DNA of 64,000 nucleotides from assembly GCF_000513935.1 (NCBI RefSeq), contig NZ_AZUY01000003.1, positions 135,684-199,683 of the forward strand. Direction: 5' to 3'. The DNA is from Mesorhizobium sp. WSM3626. GTDB lineage: Bacteria; Pseudomonadota; Alphaproteobacteria; Rhizobiales; Rhizobiaceae. A program made the position numbers and the translations under genes. Shown piece by piece: positions 17,663 through 24,751 of the stretch (positions within the stretch are counted from its first letter, which is position 1; every line of letters starts with the position of its first letter). A model generated the notes under the pieces. That model was not told the DNA's origin and made no database searches. It saw only the letters and a program-made list of their open reading frames with translations.

Positions 17663-20538
17663 CAAAGCTTCCCGAGTTCTTCACGCACCACGCGGCGCAG
17701 GCGGTCGGAAATTTCCATCTGCGACGGCTTCGACATGGGCTGGCTGCCGGGCGGTAAGTGGAGGTGAATGCCGCCCAAGTTCAGGGTTTTCGATCCGCCT
17801 TCGTTCTTCATGGCGTCACCAACAGCGGTGCGCTGTTCCGGGCGGAAGAAAGCGACGGCCTCATCTGGCCGCTTCCATGCCTCGACCTTCTGGGTATCGC
17901 CAGGGTGGATAGCGCCGCCGGTGGCGAAGCCGGTGCCGCCGCCGCCATGCGTGTTCTGCCACATGATCCAATCACGGAAGTTGAAACCACCGTTGCCGGG
18001 ATAGAACACGCCACCGACGTAATCGAACGGGTTGGCTTGGCTGCCGCCACCGGAACCCGAAGAGCCGCCACCCGAAAAGCCCGAGGACGACCCGCCGCCG
18101 TTCGACCCTGTGTTGATCGACGAATTGCCGATCGCCGACTGGACGGCGCGCAACAGCGAAAGACCCACCTCGCCATCCTTCTGCATCGTCGAGAAATAGC
18201 CGATGGTGCGCTTGATCTCCTCGACGGTCTGAAAAGTGTTTTCCTCGATCGACTTCAACACGCTAGCGCCGCCGGTCAGGATGTTTGAGGTCGCCGACGC
18301 CGTCGAGACATTGCCGGCGAAAGGCATGGTGACGATTTCAGGGCCATGCTCGCCGACAAGATACGTGCTGCCGGCAGCGACGGGGCCGCCAGCGGCGCGC
18401 GTGCCTGCGAGGTAGTCCTTTACGTTGATCATCTGAGCGGTGGGGATGGCGGCGCCGGTGGACTGCGCGCTGGCGGGACGCTCGACGGTGATGGGACCGC
18501 TCGGGGTCTGGTAGACCATGGGGATGGTGCCGCCTAACGAACCGCCGCTGAACGGGTTGGGATTCATACTGCCGATCGCGCCAACCGGGTTGGTCGACAG
18601 GCCGCCCGAGAAGGCGCTGGCGGGACGCTGGACGGTGATCGGCCCGCCCGAGGTCTCGTAGACCGTGGTGGTGATCGTGATGTTCTTGTCACGGATTGCC
18701 TGAATTGCCGAGTTGAGTTGCTTGGCAGCGGCGGAATCCCGGGCCATTTGCAGTTCGGCGTGGACTAGCGAATCGAGGAAGGCGTTGACCTTGTCGACGC
18801 CGAGCCCGTCTTGCACCAAGCTCGAGCGCACCATCTCAATGCCTTGGAAGACGGCGTTTACGCTGGCATTTCCCGTCTTCATGGCGTCGAAAAGCCGATT
18901 GACCGTATCAACTGATTTCTGGATCTCGGCATTGGCGTTGGCGATACCGCTGGTGTCATTGAAGAACAGCTTAACGTTGTCGCCGGTGCCGGCCGTGGCA
19001 ATGGCCTGGCGTAGCGTCTCCGCCTCCTGGGTGGTGCTCCGCAGCTGATTGTCGAGATCGAGGAAGCTGCCAAGCTGGTTGCGTCGCGCCTCCTGGACGG
19101 CCATGTCGACGGTCTGAAAACCGGCAAGCGTGGCCTGCAGCGAGCGTTCGATGCCGAACTGGCCGGCGCCGCCACCGTTGAGCGTGCCGAACATCTTGGC
19201 GATGGTGTCGTTGGCGCCGCCGGCGGAAGCCTTGACGCCATCGAGACCGCCGGCGAGATCGAACAGCGTCTGCGATGCTCGCTTGTTGTCGACGATGCCT
19301 TGGAAGGTATTCTTGGCGTTAAGCGCATCTTGGAGCTTCGCGGCCTGAGTTGCGTCGTCCTGCAGGCTCTTGGCGAACTCGTGCGCCGTGACGTTGAGCG
19401 CCGGATCAATGCGCATGCGGCCGAGCGCGGCCTGGACCCTGTCGGCAGCATCGACGGCGCCCGACTTCGCGACATCCGCCAGATCACCGAATGCTTTCTG
19501 GCCTGAGGATCCGACGAGTCCCCACTCCTGGCTCAGCATCTGCGCCCGCGTCGAAAGCGAGCCCATTAGGTCGTTCAGGGTGCGCGTGTTTTCTTTGATT
19601 TGGTCTTGGATGTCGGCAGACGCCACCGACTGAGGGATCTTCGAGGCGATCTCCTCATACTGCTTCGCCGCCTTCGCGGCCTCCGGCCACGCTTTGGAAA
19701 TTTCGTCCACCAGGCCTCTGTGCTCGGTGAGCACCTGGTCAACCGATTGGATGCTGTTCCGCGCCGCAAGAACGTACCCAGCAAGGCCAGCGACGGCAGC
19801 CACGCCTGCCGTGGTGGCAATACCCGTCGCGGAGCCAAGGAACTCCACAAACGCCGTCCTCGCCCCGGCAGAAGCCGCGATGACACCCTGCGGGCCGCTG
19901 AAGGCGAATGACAAATGGTTGGCCTGCTGGGTGAGCGCCTGCAGGGGCGAGACGCCGAGGGCGAGGGTTTCGATGGCGGAGCGCGCAGAGTGCCCCAGTG
20001 CCGCCATTTGGGCCGCTCCGAGGCTCGATGCGCTAGCCAAGTGCCCGGTTTCAGATGCCACCGCCCGGACGGTGCCGGCCTGAGCTGTCAGCGCGCCAGT
20101 GGTGCCGCCGATGAGGATGGATTTCTGCTTTTCGAGCTCGAGGCCAATCCGGTTCGCGCCATTCACTTGGACCAGGGAGGCGCCGTACTGCTCGCCGGCG
20201 GTGGCGAGCGGCGAATAGCTCGCCCGCACGTCATCCAATGCCGTGCTGAAGCCCGCCAACGCCGCCGCAGTGCTCTTGGTCGCCCCGGTGACTTTCTCGA
20301 GGCTGGCGGCCGCCGGAGAGGCAGCGCCGACCAGCTTGGCCAGCAGAGCATTGGTCTGCTCGACGCCGGCGGCGATTTTCGCCAGCCCCGCCGATGTGCC
20401 GGCGCCGCTCAGTTTCTGGCTGATCTGGGCGTCGAACGTCATGGCGATCTGCTGGGCTTTCGCCAGCGCGGCCTCGAACGGCGCGAGATTGCCGAGGATG
20501 TCGATTCGGACACTTCCGGCGATTGCCTGGTCAGACAT
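17662..20538 (-). CDS. Phage tail length tape measure protein
   Basis: A 958-residue protein, long and helical, with the start VRIDILGNLAPFEAALAKAQ typical of tape-measure proteins. It continues with extended Ala/Gln-rich coiled-coil stretches and a hydrophobic segment (IATTAGVAAVAGLAGYVLAA, ~252-271) expected to enter the host membrane. A glycine/serine-rich stretch lies near residues 820-850, and the end GGAIHPGDTQKVEAWKRPDE is a tail-protein tail. RBS GAGGGG precedes the ATG. It sets tail length and guides DNA ejection. It is the largest surviving structural gene of the element. Confidence 0.85.
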   Translation of the reverse strand: MSDQAIAGSVRIDILGNLAPFEAALAKAQQIAMTFDAQISQKLSGAGTSAGLAKIAAGVEQTNALLAKLVGAASPAAASLEKVTGATKSTAAALAGFSTALDDVRASYSPLATAGEQYGASLVQVNGANRIGLELEKQKSILIGGTTGALTAQAGTVRAVASETGHLASASSLGAAQMAALGHSARSAIETLALGVSPLQALTQQANHLSFAFSGPQGVIAASAGARTAFVEFLGSATGIATTAGVAAVAGLAGYVLAARNSIQSVDQVLTEHRGLVDEISKAWPEAAKAAKQYEEIASKIPQSVASADIQDQIKENTRTLNDLMGSLSTRAQMLSQEWGLVGSSGQKAFGDLADVAKSGAVDAADRVQAALGRMRIDPALNVTAHEFAKSLQDDATQAAKLQDALNAKNTFQGIVDNKRASQTLFDLAGGLDGVKASAGGANDTIAKMFGTLNGGGAGQFGIERSLQATLAGFQTVDMAVQEARRNQLGSFLDLDNQLRSTTQEAETLRQAIATAGTGDNVKLFFNDTSGIANANAEIQKSVDTVNRLFDAMKTGNASVNAVFQGIEMVRSSLVQDGLGVDKVNAFLDSLVHAELQMARDSAAAKQLNSAIQAIRDKNITITTTVYETSGGPITVQRPASAFSGGLSTNPVGAIGSMNPNPFSGGSLGGTIPMVYQTPSGPITVERPASAQSTGAAIPTAQMINVKDYLAGTRAAGGPVAAGSTYLVGEHGPEIVTMPFAGNVSTASATSNILTGGASVLKSIEENTFQTVEEIKRTIGYFSTMQKDGEVGLSLLRAVQSAIGNSSINTGSNGGGSSSGFSGGGSSGSGGGSQANPFDYVGGVFYPGNGGFNFRDWIMWQNTHGGGGTGFATGGAIHPGDTQKVEAWKRPDEAVAFFRPEQRTAVGDAMKNEGGSKTLNLGGIHLHLPPGSQPMSKPSQMEISDRLRRVVREELGKL

Positions 20539-20654
20539 TATCCCCTCCTATTGTGCGATGGTGCAGGACCAGCTGGGAATGCCTGGAGCCCGGCCGGTCC
20601 TGCTTTCGGCCTCGCCCGCGGCTGAACGAACGGGCGCGCGCCAAATTTTCCATG

Positions 20655-21386
20655 TCAGGCCACCGCCCTCTTGGCCGCGATTTTCGCAAGATTCGGGAGA
20701 TCCCAGATAACCGCGCCGTCTGCACCCAGACGACTCTGCAACTGCGCGCGCTCGCCAATCATTCGGTCGGCCTGGCCGACGGCATCGTGGAGCAGCAACT
20801 TGGCCTTCAATAGTGCCTGCTGCTCGGTGGCCGAGCTCGGAAACAGGGCCAATTGAGCCCGCGTGATGAATTGCGTTTTCTCTTCATCGGTCAGCCCGGA
20901 AAGAAAGGCCGGCGCGCCGCTGACGGCTGCCACGACGCGTGGATCGCCCATCACCTTGGTATTGTGCAAGTACATGACGGGATCGCCCGGTCCGCGCTTG
21001 CTGCGGATGAAGGCACGGATTTCCTGGGCCAGCATTACATCGGCAATGTCGTTGGGCAGCTCGGGCATTGTGATCGCGGTGCTGACATGCGCGACCCGCC
21101 GGTCGATCTCGCGATCCGCAGCGGCGACTTCGGCACCACCGATCCCCGCCTCGATGGCGGCGAGGCCGATCTGGCCGATTGCCTTCAACCTGCCGGCGAC
21201 CGAAAGGTCGTTGTTGCCCTCCTGCTCCGAGATTTTGATATCGATCAGCCTCACCCCGGCCCGGATCGCCGCCATGGCTTCGTGTGATTTACGCCACCAG
21301 ATGGAAACGTCCGATGACGGCCAGTTGGCTTCCTGTGCGCCGATCATCGCAAGTTTGGAATCATAGATTTTCGGTGTCGCTGGCAT
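20655..21386 (-). CDS. Hypothetical phage tail-module protein
   Basis: A 243-residue, mostly helical protein without a recognised family. The ATG follows a GGAGAGA site. Features include WPSSDVSIWWRKSHEAM, a basic segment RSKRGPGDP and an Ala-rich C-terminus. Its location directly upstream of the tape-measure gene is where tail assembly chaperones are encoded, so that role is possible. No -1 slippery sequence linking it to a second frame was found, so the classical G/GT arrangement is not supported. Confidence 0.55.
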   Translation of the reverse strand: MPATPKIYDSKLAMIGAQEANWPSSDVSIWWRKSHEAMAAIRAGVRLIDIKISEQEGNNDLSVAGRLKAIGQIGLAAIEAGIGGAEVAAADREIDRRVAHVSTAITMPELPNDIADVMLAQEIRAFIRSKRGPGDPVMYLHNTKVMGDPRVVAAVSGAPAFLSGLTDEEKTQFITRAQLALFPSSATEQQALLKAKLLLHDAVGQADRMIGERAQLQSRLGADGAVIWDLPNLAKIAAKRAVA

Positions 21387-21398
21387 AGGTTCTCTCCT

Positions 21399-21785
21399 TC
21401 AGAGGTTTGTCAGGACCAGATTCGCCTTGTCGAGATCGGCGCGCCCGGGACCCATGTTGATAAAAAACTGAGGCGCGCCTTTAAGCGGAATGCGCCGATC
21501 CGGAAGTGCACATCGGACGAGATCGCCGCGGTCTTCGATGACGACGACCCGTCCGTAATCGGCGTGCCGTAGCTCGGCGCCCGCCTGCCAGGTCGGCGCC
21601 TCTCGGACGACCGTGAGGTCCCCGTAGCCGACCTGTCGACTGGCCACGCCGCCGTTGGCGCGCGCGATGCAGCGCCAGCGCGTCCCGCTTGGGATACCGC
21701 CCACCTCGGGCCCCGCGACGACGAAGGTGCCGTCGATGCGCCTGACGCGCACGACAGTGCCGACTGCGAAGCTGGGAAAAGTCAT
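21399..21785 (-). CDS. Hypothetical island protein with beta-rich domain
   Basis: A 128-residue protein, not recognised. It begins FAVGTVVRVRRIDGTFVV and contains many short hydrophobic strands (YGRVVVIEDRGDLVRCAL), consistent with a small SH3-like or OB-like beta barrel. It precedes the tail genes with a 13-bp gap and is likely part of the same leftward message. Confidence 0.5.
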   Translation of the reverse strand: MTFPSFAVGTVVRVRRIDGTFVVAGPEVGGIPSGTRWRCIARANGGVASRQVGYGDLTVVREAPTWQAGAELRHADYGRVVVIEDRGDLVRCALPDRRIPLKGAPQFFINMGPGRADLDKANLVLTNL

Positions 21786-21996
21786 TGGCGTTTCTTCGTG
21801 GGATCAGCGCGCCACCGCGGCGGGCCTTTTCGAGTGCCGGCAGCGATTGTGTCCTGATTTGCGTCCTAAGTCCATTTGTAGGCAGTGATATTTCGCTCTG
21901 ATCGGCTGAAAATATGGGATTGTCTCACGTGAAGCACATAACTTTAGATGATGTGCTACCATATTGGTTCCAGCCACTGCACAGGGAGCAGAGTCG

Positions 21997-22206
21997 ATGA
22001 ACCAGGCCGAGTTCATTCGCCGAGCCCGCGAGCGCGCCGCTCAGCGCCAACAGGACGGCTTCGAGGAGCGAGTGGCATCGAGGACGCCTGAGCAGCGGGC
22101 GCGCGTTGCCGCGGCCTATGAGAGGTTCTGCCGGGAGCACGCTGCATCGAAGCATCCCGAACATTCGGAACATTCGGAACACTCGCGGGCGCACGCGCGC
22201 GGGTGA
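21997..22206 (+). CDS. Small Arg/Ala-rich protein with His-Ser-Glu repeats
   Basis: A 69-residue protein from the ATG at 21997 with a GGGAG site upstream. It is highly charged and helical (FIRRARERAAQRQQDGFEE) and ends in tandem PEHSEHSEHS from a 9-bp direct repeat. The last codons form the left arm of the perfect inverted repeat at 22179-22264. It is expressed divergently from the tail operon. Function unknown. Confidence 0.4.
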   Translation: MNQAEFIRRARERAAQRQQDGFEERVASRTPEQRARVAAAYERFCREHAASKHPEHSEHSEHSRAHARG

Positions 22207-22264
22207 GTGTGCAATTTGTGCAGAATGCTCGAGCCGCCTCGCGCGCGCGTGCGCCCGCGAGTGT
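22179..22264. repeat. Perfect 23-bp inverted repeat with 40-base loop
   Basis: Arms 22179-22201 and 22242-22264 are exact reverse complements with cores of GCGGGCGCACGCGC and its complement. The left arm lies in the last codons of the small gene. AATTTGT-containing direct repeats occur in the loop and just after the right arm. It could be a strong hairpin terminator or a replication or regulatory structure. Confidence 0.85.
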
Positions 22265-22293
22265 CCAAATTTGTCCAATTTGTCAGCCGATAC

Positions 22294-22326
22294 TTGACAA
22301 AGCGTATGCCTTTGGCTTACATACGC
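22294..22326 (+). promoter_or_regulatory. Promoter and overlapping operator of higBA
   Basis: A sigma70-type promoter: TTGACA at 22294-22299, 17-base spacer, TTACAT at 22317-22322. The 7-bp inverted repeat GCGTATG (22302-22308) / CATACGC (22320-22326) spans the spacer and -10 box, an ideal site for HigA autorepression. The higB ATG lies only five bases after the -10 box, so the transcript would begin at or next to the start codon. Confidence 0.75.
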
Positions 22327-22327
22327 C

Positions 22328-22606
22328 ATGATCAAGTCGTTCAAGCATAAGGGGCTGGCCGAGATCTTCGAGACCGGAAAAACCGGCAAGATCGATGCCA
22401 AGATGCACGATCGCATTCTCAAGAGGCTCGACCGACTGGACGCCGCGTTGCGGCCGGAAGAGATGAACGTCCCCGGCTACAGCTTCCATGCTTTGAACGG
22501 CTTTAATCCCACGCGCTACACCGTCTATGTGAATGGGCCGTGGCGCATAACCTTTGAGTTTGATGGAACAGACGCTGCCAGAGTCGATTTCGAGCAATAC
22601 CACTGA
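22328..22606 (+). CDS. higB: HigB-type toxin (RelE superfamily)
   Basis: A 92-residue basic protein with the HigB pattern: SFKHKGLAEIFETGKTGKI at the start, HDRILKRLDRLDAA, FHALNGFNPTRYTVYVNGPWRITFEF and DARVDFEQYH at the C-terminus. HigB toxins cleave mRNA on the ribosome; the antitoxin gene starts 22 bp downstream on the same strand. This toxin-first order is typical of HigBA. It should stabilise the island by post-segregational killing. Family recognition is secure; activity is inferred. Confidence 0.9.
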   Translation: MIKSFKHKGLAEIFETGKTGKIDAKMHDRILKRLDRLDAALRPEEMNVPGYSFHALNGFNPTRYTVYVNGPWRITFEFDGTDAARVDFEQYH

Positions 22607-22628
22607 TCACAACGCCACGGAGGGCAAG

Positions 22629-22937
22629 ATGATCACTTACGAAGTAACCCGCCCCTTGAAGCGCGCCCCGTCGCATCCCGGCGCCGTGCTCGCCGACATC
22701 ATTCCCGCCACTGGAAAGAGCAAGGCAGACATAGCCCGCCTGCTCGGAATCTCTCGTCAGCAGCTCTACGACATCCTGGCAGAGAAGAAGCCCGTTTCCC
22801 CCAACGTTGCCGCCCGCCTGGGCAAGCTGTTCGGCGACGGGGCCGCTATCTGGCTCCGCATGCAGGCTGCTCATGACGCCTGGCATGCAGAGCGGGAGGT
22901 GGACGTTTCTGGCATCCCGACGCTGGAAGCGGCCTGA
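22629..22937 (+). CDS. higA: HigA-type antitoxin (XRE helix-turn-helix)
   Basis: A 102-residue protein from the ATG at 22629, preceded by GGAGG. It has the HigA N-terminal sequence SHPGAVLADIIPATGKSK and a helix-turn-helix DIARLLGISRQQLYDIL followed by RLGKLFGDGAAIWLRMQAAHD, all diagnostic. It neutralises HigB and represses the higBA promoter, most likely at the inverted repeat 22302-22326. The upstream in-frame sequence before 22629 is higB out of frame and is not used. Confidence 0.92.
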   Translation: MITYEVTRPLKRAPSHPGAVLADIIPATGKSKADIARLLGISRQQLYDILAEKKPVSPNVAARLGKLFGDGAAIWLRMQAAHDAWHAEREVDVSGIPTLEAA

Positions 22938-23121
22938 TCGAGGGGATCACTGCCCCTCTTTTCCTCCAAAGCCATTCCTGCCGGCGCCGGCCGACCCTCC
23001 TTTCGCGCGAAGGTCTCTGGTCTCGGTAAAGGTAAAGGTCTCGGTTTTGGTATGTGCACATGGTCTGAAACCATCTGCAAGGATGGTGGCAGCACTGTCC
23101 TGACACGGTGTCCACACGGTC

Positions 23122-23646
23122 TCATCGAACATTCCCCCCTTGCACGATCCGCGTGTTCATCAGCCGCGACGTCGATCCGATCATTTCCGCTACAGTCTGT
23201 GATCGGCCGGCAGTCTTCGCAGCTTTCTCCACTGCTTTTTGCGCCTCGCGCTCGATGCGCGCGGCATTGACCACATCGAAGGACGCTAGGGCCTTTTCGC
23301 GGAGCCGATCGCTCTCGACAGCGACGAGCCGGCGACGCGTTCCAGTAGCGTGATCGTCATTGGCCGGTGGGTTGTGCTGGAACCATCGCTCGATCAAAAC
23401 CACGTCCTCATCGTGGTCAATCAACTCCACAGCGACGAGGGCCTGGATCACGCTTTGATATGTGGGCAGCGTCCAGCCGAGGTCAGCGCATGCATAGCCG
23501 GGCGGAAGTTCATAGACGCCTGCGCTCGAGATGTGCGCATTCGTCAACAGATAGAGGTAGCCAACCTTTTCTTCGTCGGACAATCCCATGAAGCGGCGAG
23601 ATCGCCAAACCGCCGGCGAAACCTTGGTGAAGTAGCGCGCGCTCAT
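23122..23646 (-). CDS. Phage replication-type protein (N-terminal winged-helix)
   Basis: A 174-residue protein from the ATG at 23646, which overlaps the previous stop (ATGA). The start RYFTKVSPAVWRSRRFMGLS and the block YLYLLTNAHISSAGVYELP resemble N-terminal domains of phage replisome organisers and helicase loaders that bind DNA. The part after residue ~95 is basic and helical. The usual C-terminal ATPase or DnaC-like domain is absent or reduced, so the function may be DNA binding only. It belongs to the leftward early operon starting at 24487. Confidence 0.6.
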   Translation of the reverse strand: MSARYFTKVSPAVWRSRRFMGLSDEEKVGYLYLLTNAHISSAGVYELPPGYACADLGWTLPTYQSVIQALVAVELIDHDEDVVLIERWFQHNPPANDDHATGTRRRLVAVESDRLREKALASFDVVNAARIEREAQKAVEKAAKTAGRSQTVAEMIGSTSRLMNTRIVQGGNVR

Positions 23647-23909
23647 GGCATGCCCGACTTGTACCGGATTACAGCGGGTCCCCAGACCTCCTTCATCGCC
23701 TCTGCATCGCAGACGGCCAGCTCCTCGCATTCCCACACGCGGGCGAACAACTCGTTTCCAGCCTCATCCGACATCTCGACGAGAAACCAGCCGGCCGGAT
23801 CGAAAAGGCGTTCGACAACGATTTCGCGGATGCCCGGGGCGCCCCCGCTTTCGCTGCAGGCAAAGAACGCTGCCAGGATCGGATCGACGAACATTTCCGA
23901 GAGCTTCAT
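23643..23909 (-). CDS. Small hypothetical island protein
   Basis: An 88-residue acidic protein from the ATG at 23909. It has MKLSEMFVDPILAAFF at the N-terminus, similar to the small protein at 14089-14262, and an RVWECEELAVCD segment. Its stop overlaps the start of the replication-type gene and its start overlaps the previous stop. Unknown role; the tight coupling indicates a genuine gene. Confidence 0.55.
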   Translation of the reverse strand: MKLSEMFVDPILAAFFACSESGGAPGIREIVVERLFDPAGWFLVEMSDEAGNELFARVWECEELAVCDAEAMKEVWGPAVIRYKSGMP

Positions 23910-24109
23910 GGCGCTCTCCCCACGACGTGCTCGGCGATGGCGCGGGCCAGCGCCCACGAGACATTGAAGCGGAGATGCAATCGACGTGCTTGCAGCCGGG
24001 CGGGGCTAACGCTATCGTCTGCGGTGTCGATCTTGCCGGGAAGCAAATCGATTTTCAGAAAGCCGGTCGCTTCGCACGCGGTCGGCTTTCGCTTTTCAGG
24101 CGGCTGCAT
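23906..24109 (-). CDS. Small hypothetical island protein
   Basis: A 67-residue basic protein (start MQPPEKRKPTACEATGFLK, ATG at 24109). The C-terminal half has RLQARRLHLRFNVSWALARA, amphipathic. It overlaps its neighbours by 4 and 14 bases in the early operon. The start could also be an upstream ATG at 24133. Function unknown. Confidence 0.45.
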   Translation of the reverse strand: MQPPEKRKPTACEATGFLKIDLLPGKIDTADDSVSPARLQARRLHLRFNVSWALARAIAEHVVGRAP

Positions 24110-24290
24110 CGGCGCCTCCTGCACGGATGGCATTCGCCAACTTGACCGCGGCACATGCGCCTACGGCGTCCAGCGGCGGAAACCGGTCGCGCACCTCTGC
24201 GACCACAGGGCGAGGCCGGAGCGCCTTCGGTGTCTCTACGATCCAGCGCGCCGCCTCTTGGATGACAAGATCTGGAGCGGCCGGCATCAT
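24096..24290 (-). CDS. Small hypothetical island protein
   Basis: A 64-residue protein starting MMPAAPDLVIQEAARWI at 24290, with overlap to the AlpA-like stop (ATGA). The sequence has an ARWIVETPKALRPRPVVAEVRDRF stretch resembling small phage proteins upstream of replication genes. It is hydrophobic-helical and not recognised. The longer in-frame upstream sequence overlaps the AlpA-like gene and is rejected. Confidence 0.5.
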   Translation of the reverse strand: MMPAAPDLVIQEAARWIVETPKALRPRPVVAEVRDRFPPLDAVGACAAVKLANAIRAGGADAAA

Positions 24291-24487
24291 GCGGCCTCCC
24301 CTCCAGCAAAGCGTTGATCGTAGAGATCGAGCACCTGCTCGCTCCAGTATCGAACGCCATTGCGCTTCACAGGCCTGGGGAAATCGGATTTCGGATCGTT
24401 GCACCATCGCCAGAGCGTCACCTCTCCGATGTCGTCATATCTCTCTCGAACCCGTTTTGCCCTAAGCCATCGCGTTCGCGTCTCCAT
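24287..24487 (-). CDS. AlpA / excisionase-like helix-turn-helix protein
   Basis: A 66-residue protein with METRTRWLRAKRVRERYDD, then IGEVTLWRWCNDPKSDFPRPV and RYWSEQVLDLYDQRF. This is the MerR-like winged-helix of AlpA/Xis proteins that control integrase direction or integrase transcription. The ATG at 24487 has a GGAG site. It is the first gene of the leftward early operon, and two GTAACC-N5-GGTTAC palindromes lie just upstream. It may act as the excision factor for the integrase encoded at 24752-26134. Confidence 0.75.
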   Translation of the reverse strand: METRTRWLRAKRVRERYDDIGEVTLWRWCNDPKSDFPRPVKRNGVRYWSEQVLDLYDQRFAGGEAA

Positions 24488-24573
24488 GACCAGCTCCATG
24501 GTTAGTGTCTTCCATGGCCAATCAACATCAACGAAGAATAAAGTGCAACCATAATGACACCACGCACGGTGCC

Positions 24574-24696
24574 GTAACCGAACCGGTTACACCAAGACTA
24601 GTTTTGGACGTGTCCAAATTCACTTTCTTTATTTTTAACGCGTCAAAACTCTTTTAGCTTGGCTCTACTCCCATTTTTCGTAACCAATTTGGTTAC
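24574..24696. promoter_or_regulatory. Two GTAACC-N5-GGTTAC operators and early promoter region
   Basis: Perfect inverted repeats at 24574-24590 (centre GAACC) and 24680-24696 (centre AATTT) lie in the 260-bp gap between the integrase stop and the AlpA-like start. A third imperfect copy is at 14571-14587. AT-rich stretches between them (around 24625-24660) could hold the early promoter. The likely interpretation is repressor binding sites controlling the leftward operon. Confidence 0.7.
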
Positions 24697-24751
24697 ACCC
24701 AATCGCAAGCTGTGGATAACTTTTCCAAAAGGGCCGAGGCTGATTCGCCGC

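Noticed and set aside
20655..21386. Tail assembly chaperone pair with a -1 frameshift
   Set aside because: No slippery sequence or extended second frame was found between this gene and the tape-measure gene.
22158..22190. Short tandem repeats resembling a CRISPR unit
   Set aside because: The AACATTCGG repeats are three contiguous 9-mers within a small gene encoding His-Ser-Glu; there are no spacers and no cas genes.
22340..22353. Near-match to the catabolic operator motif (GTTCAAGCATAAGG)
   Set aside because: It has two mismatches to YTTYAAGCWTRAAR and lies inside the higB coding sequence, so I treat it as chance.
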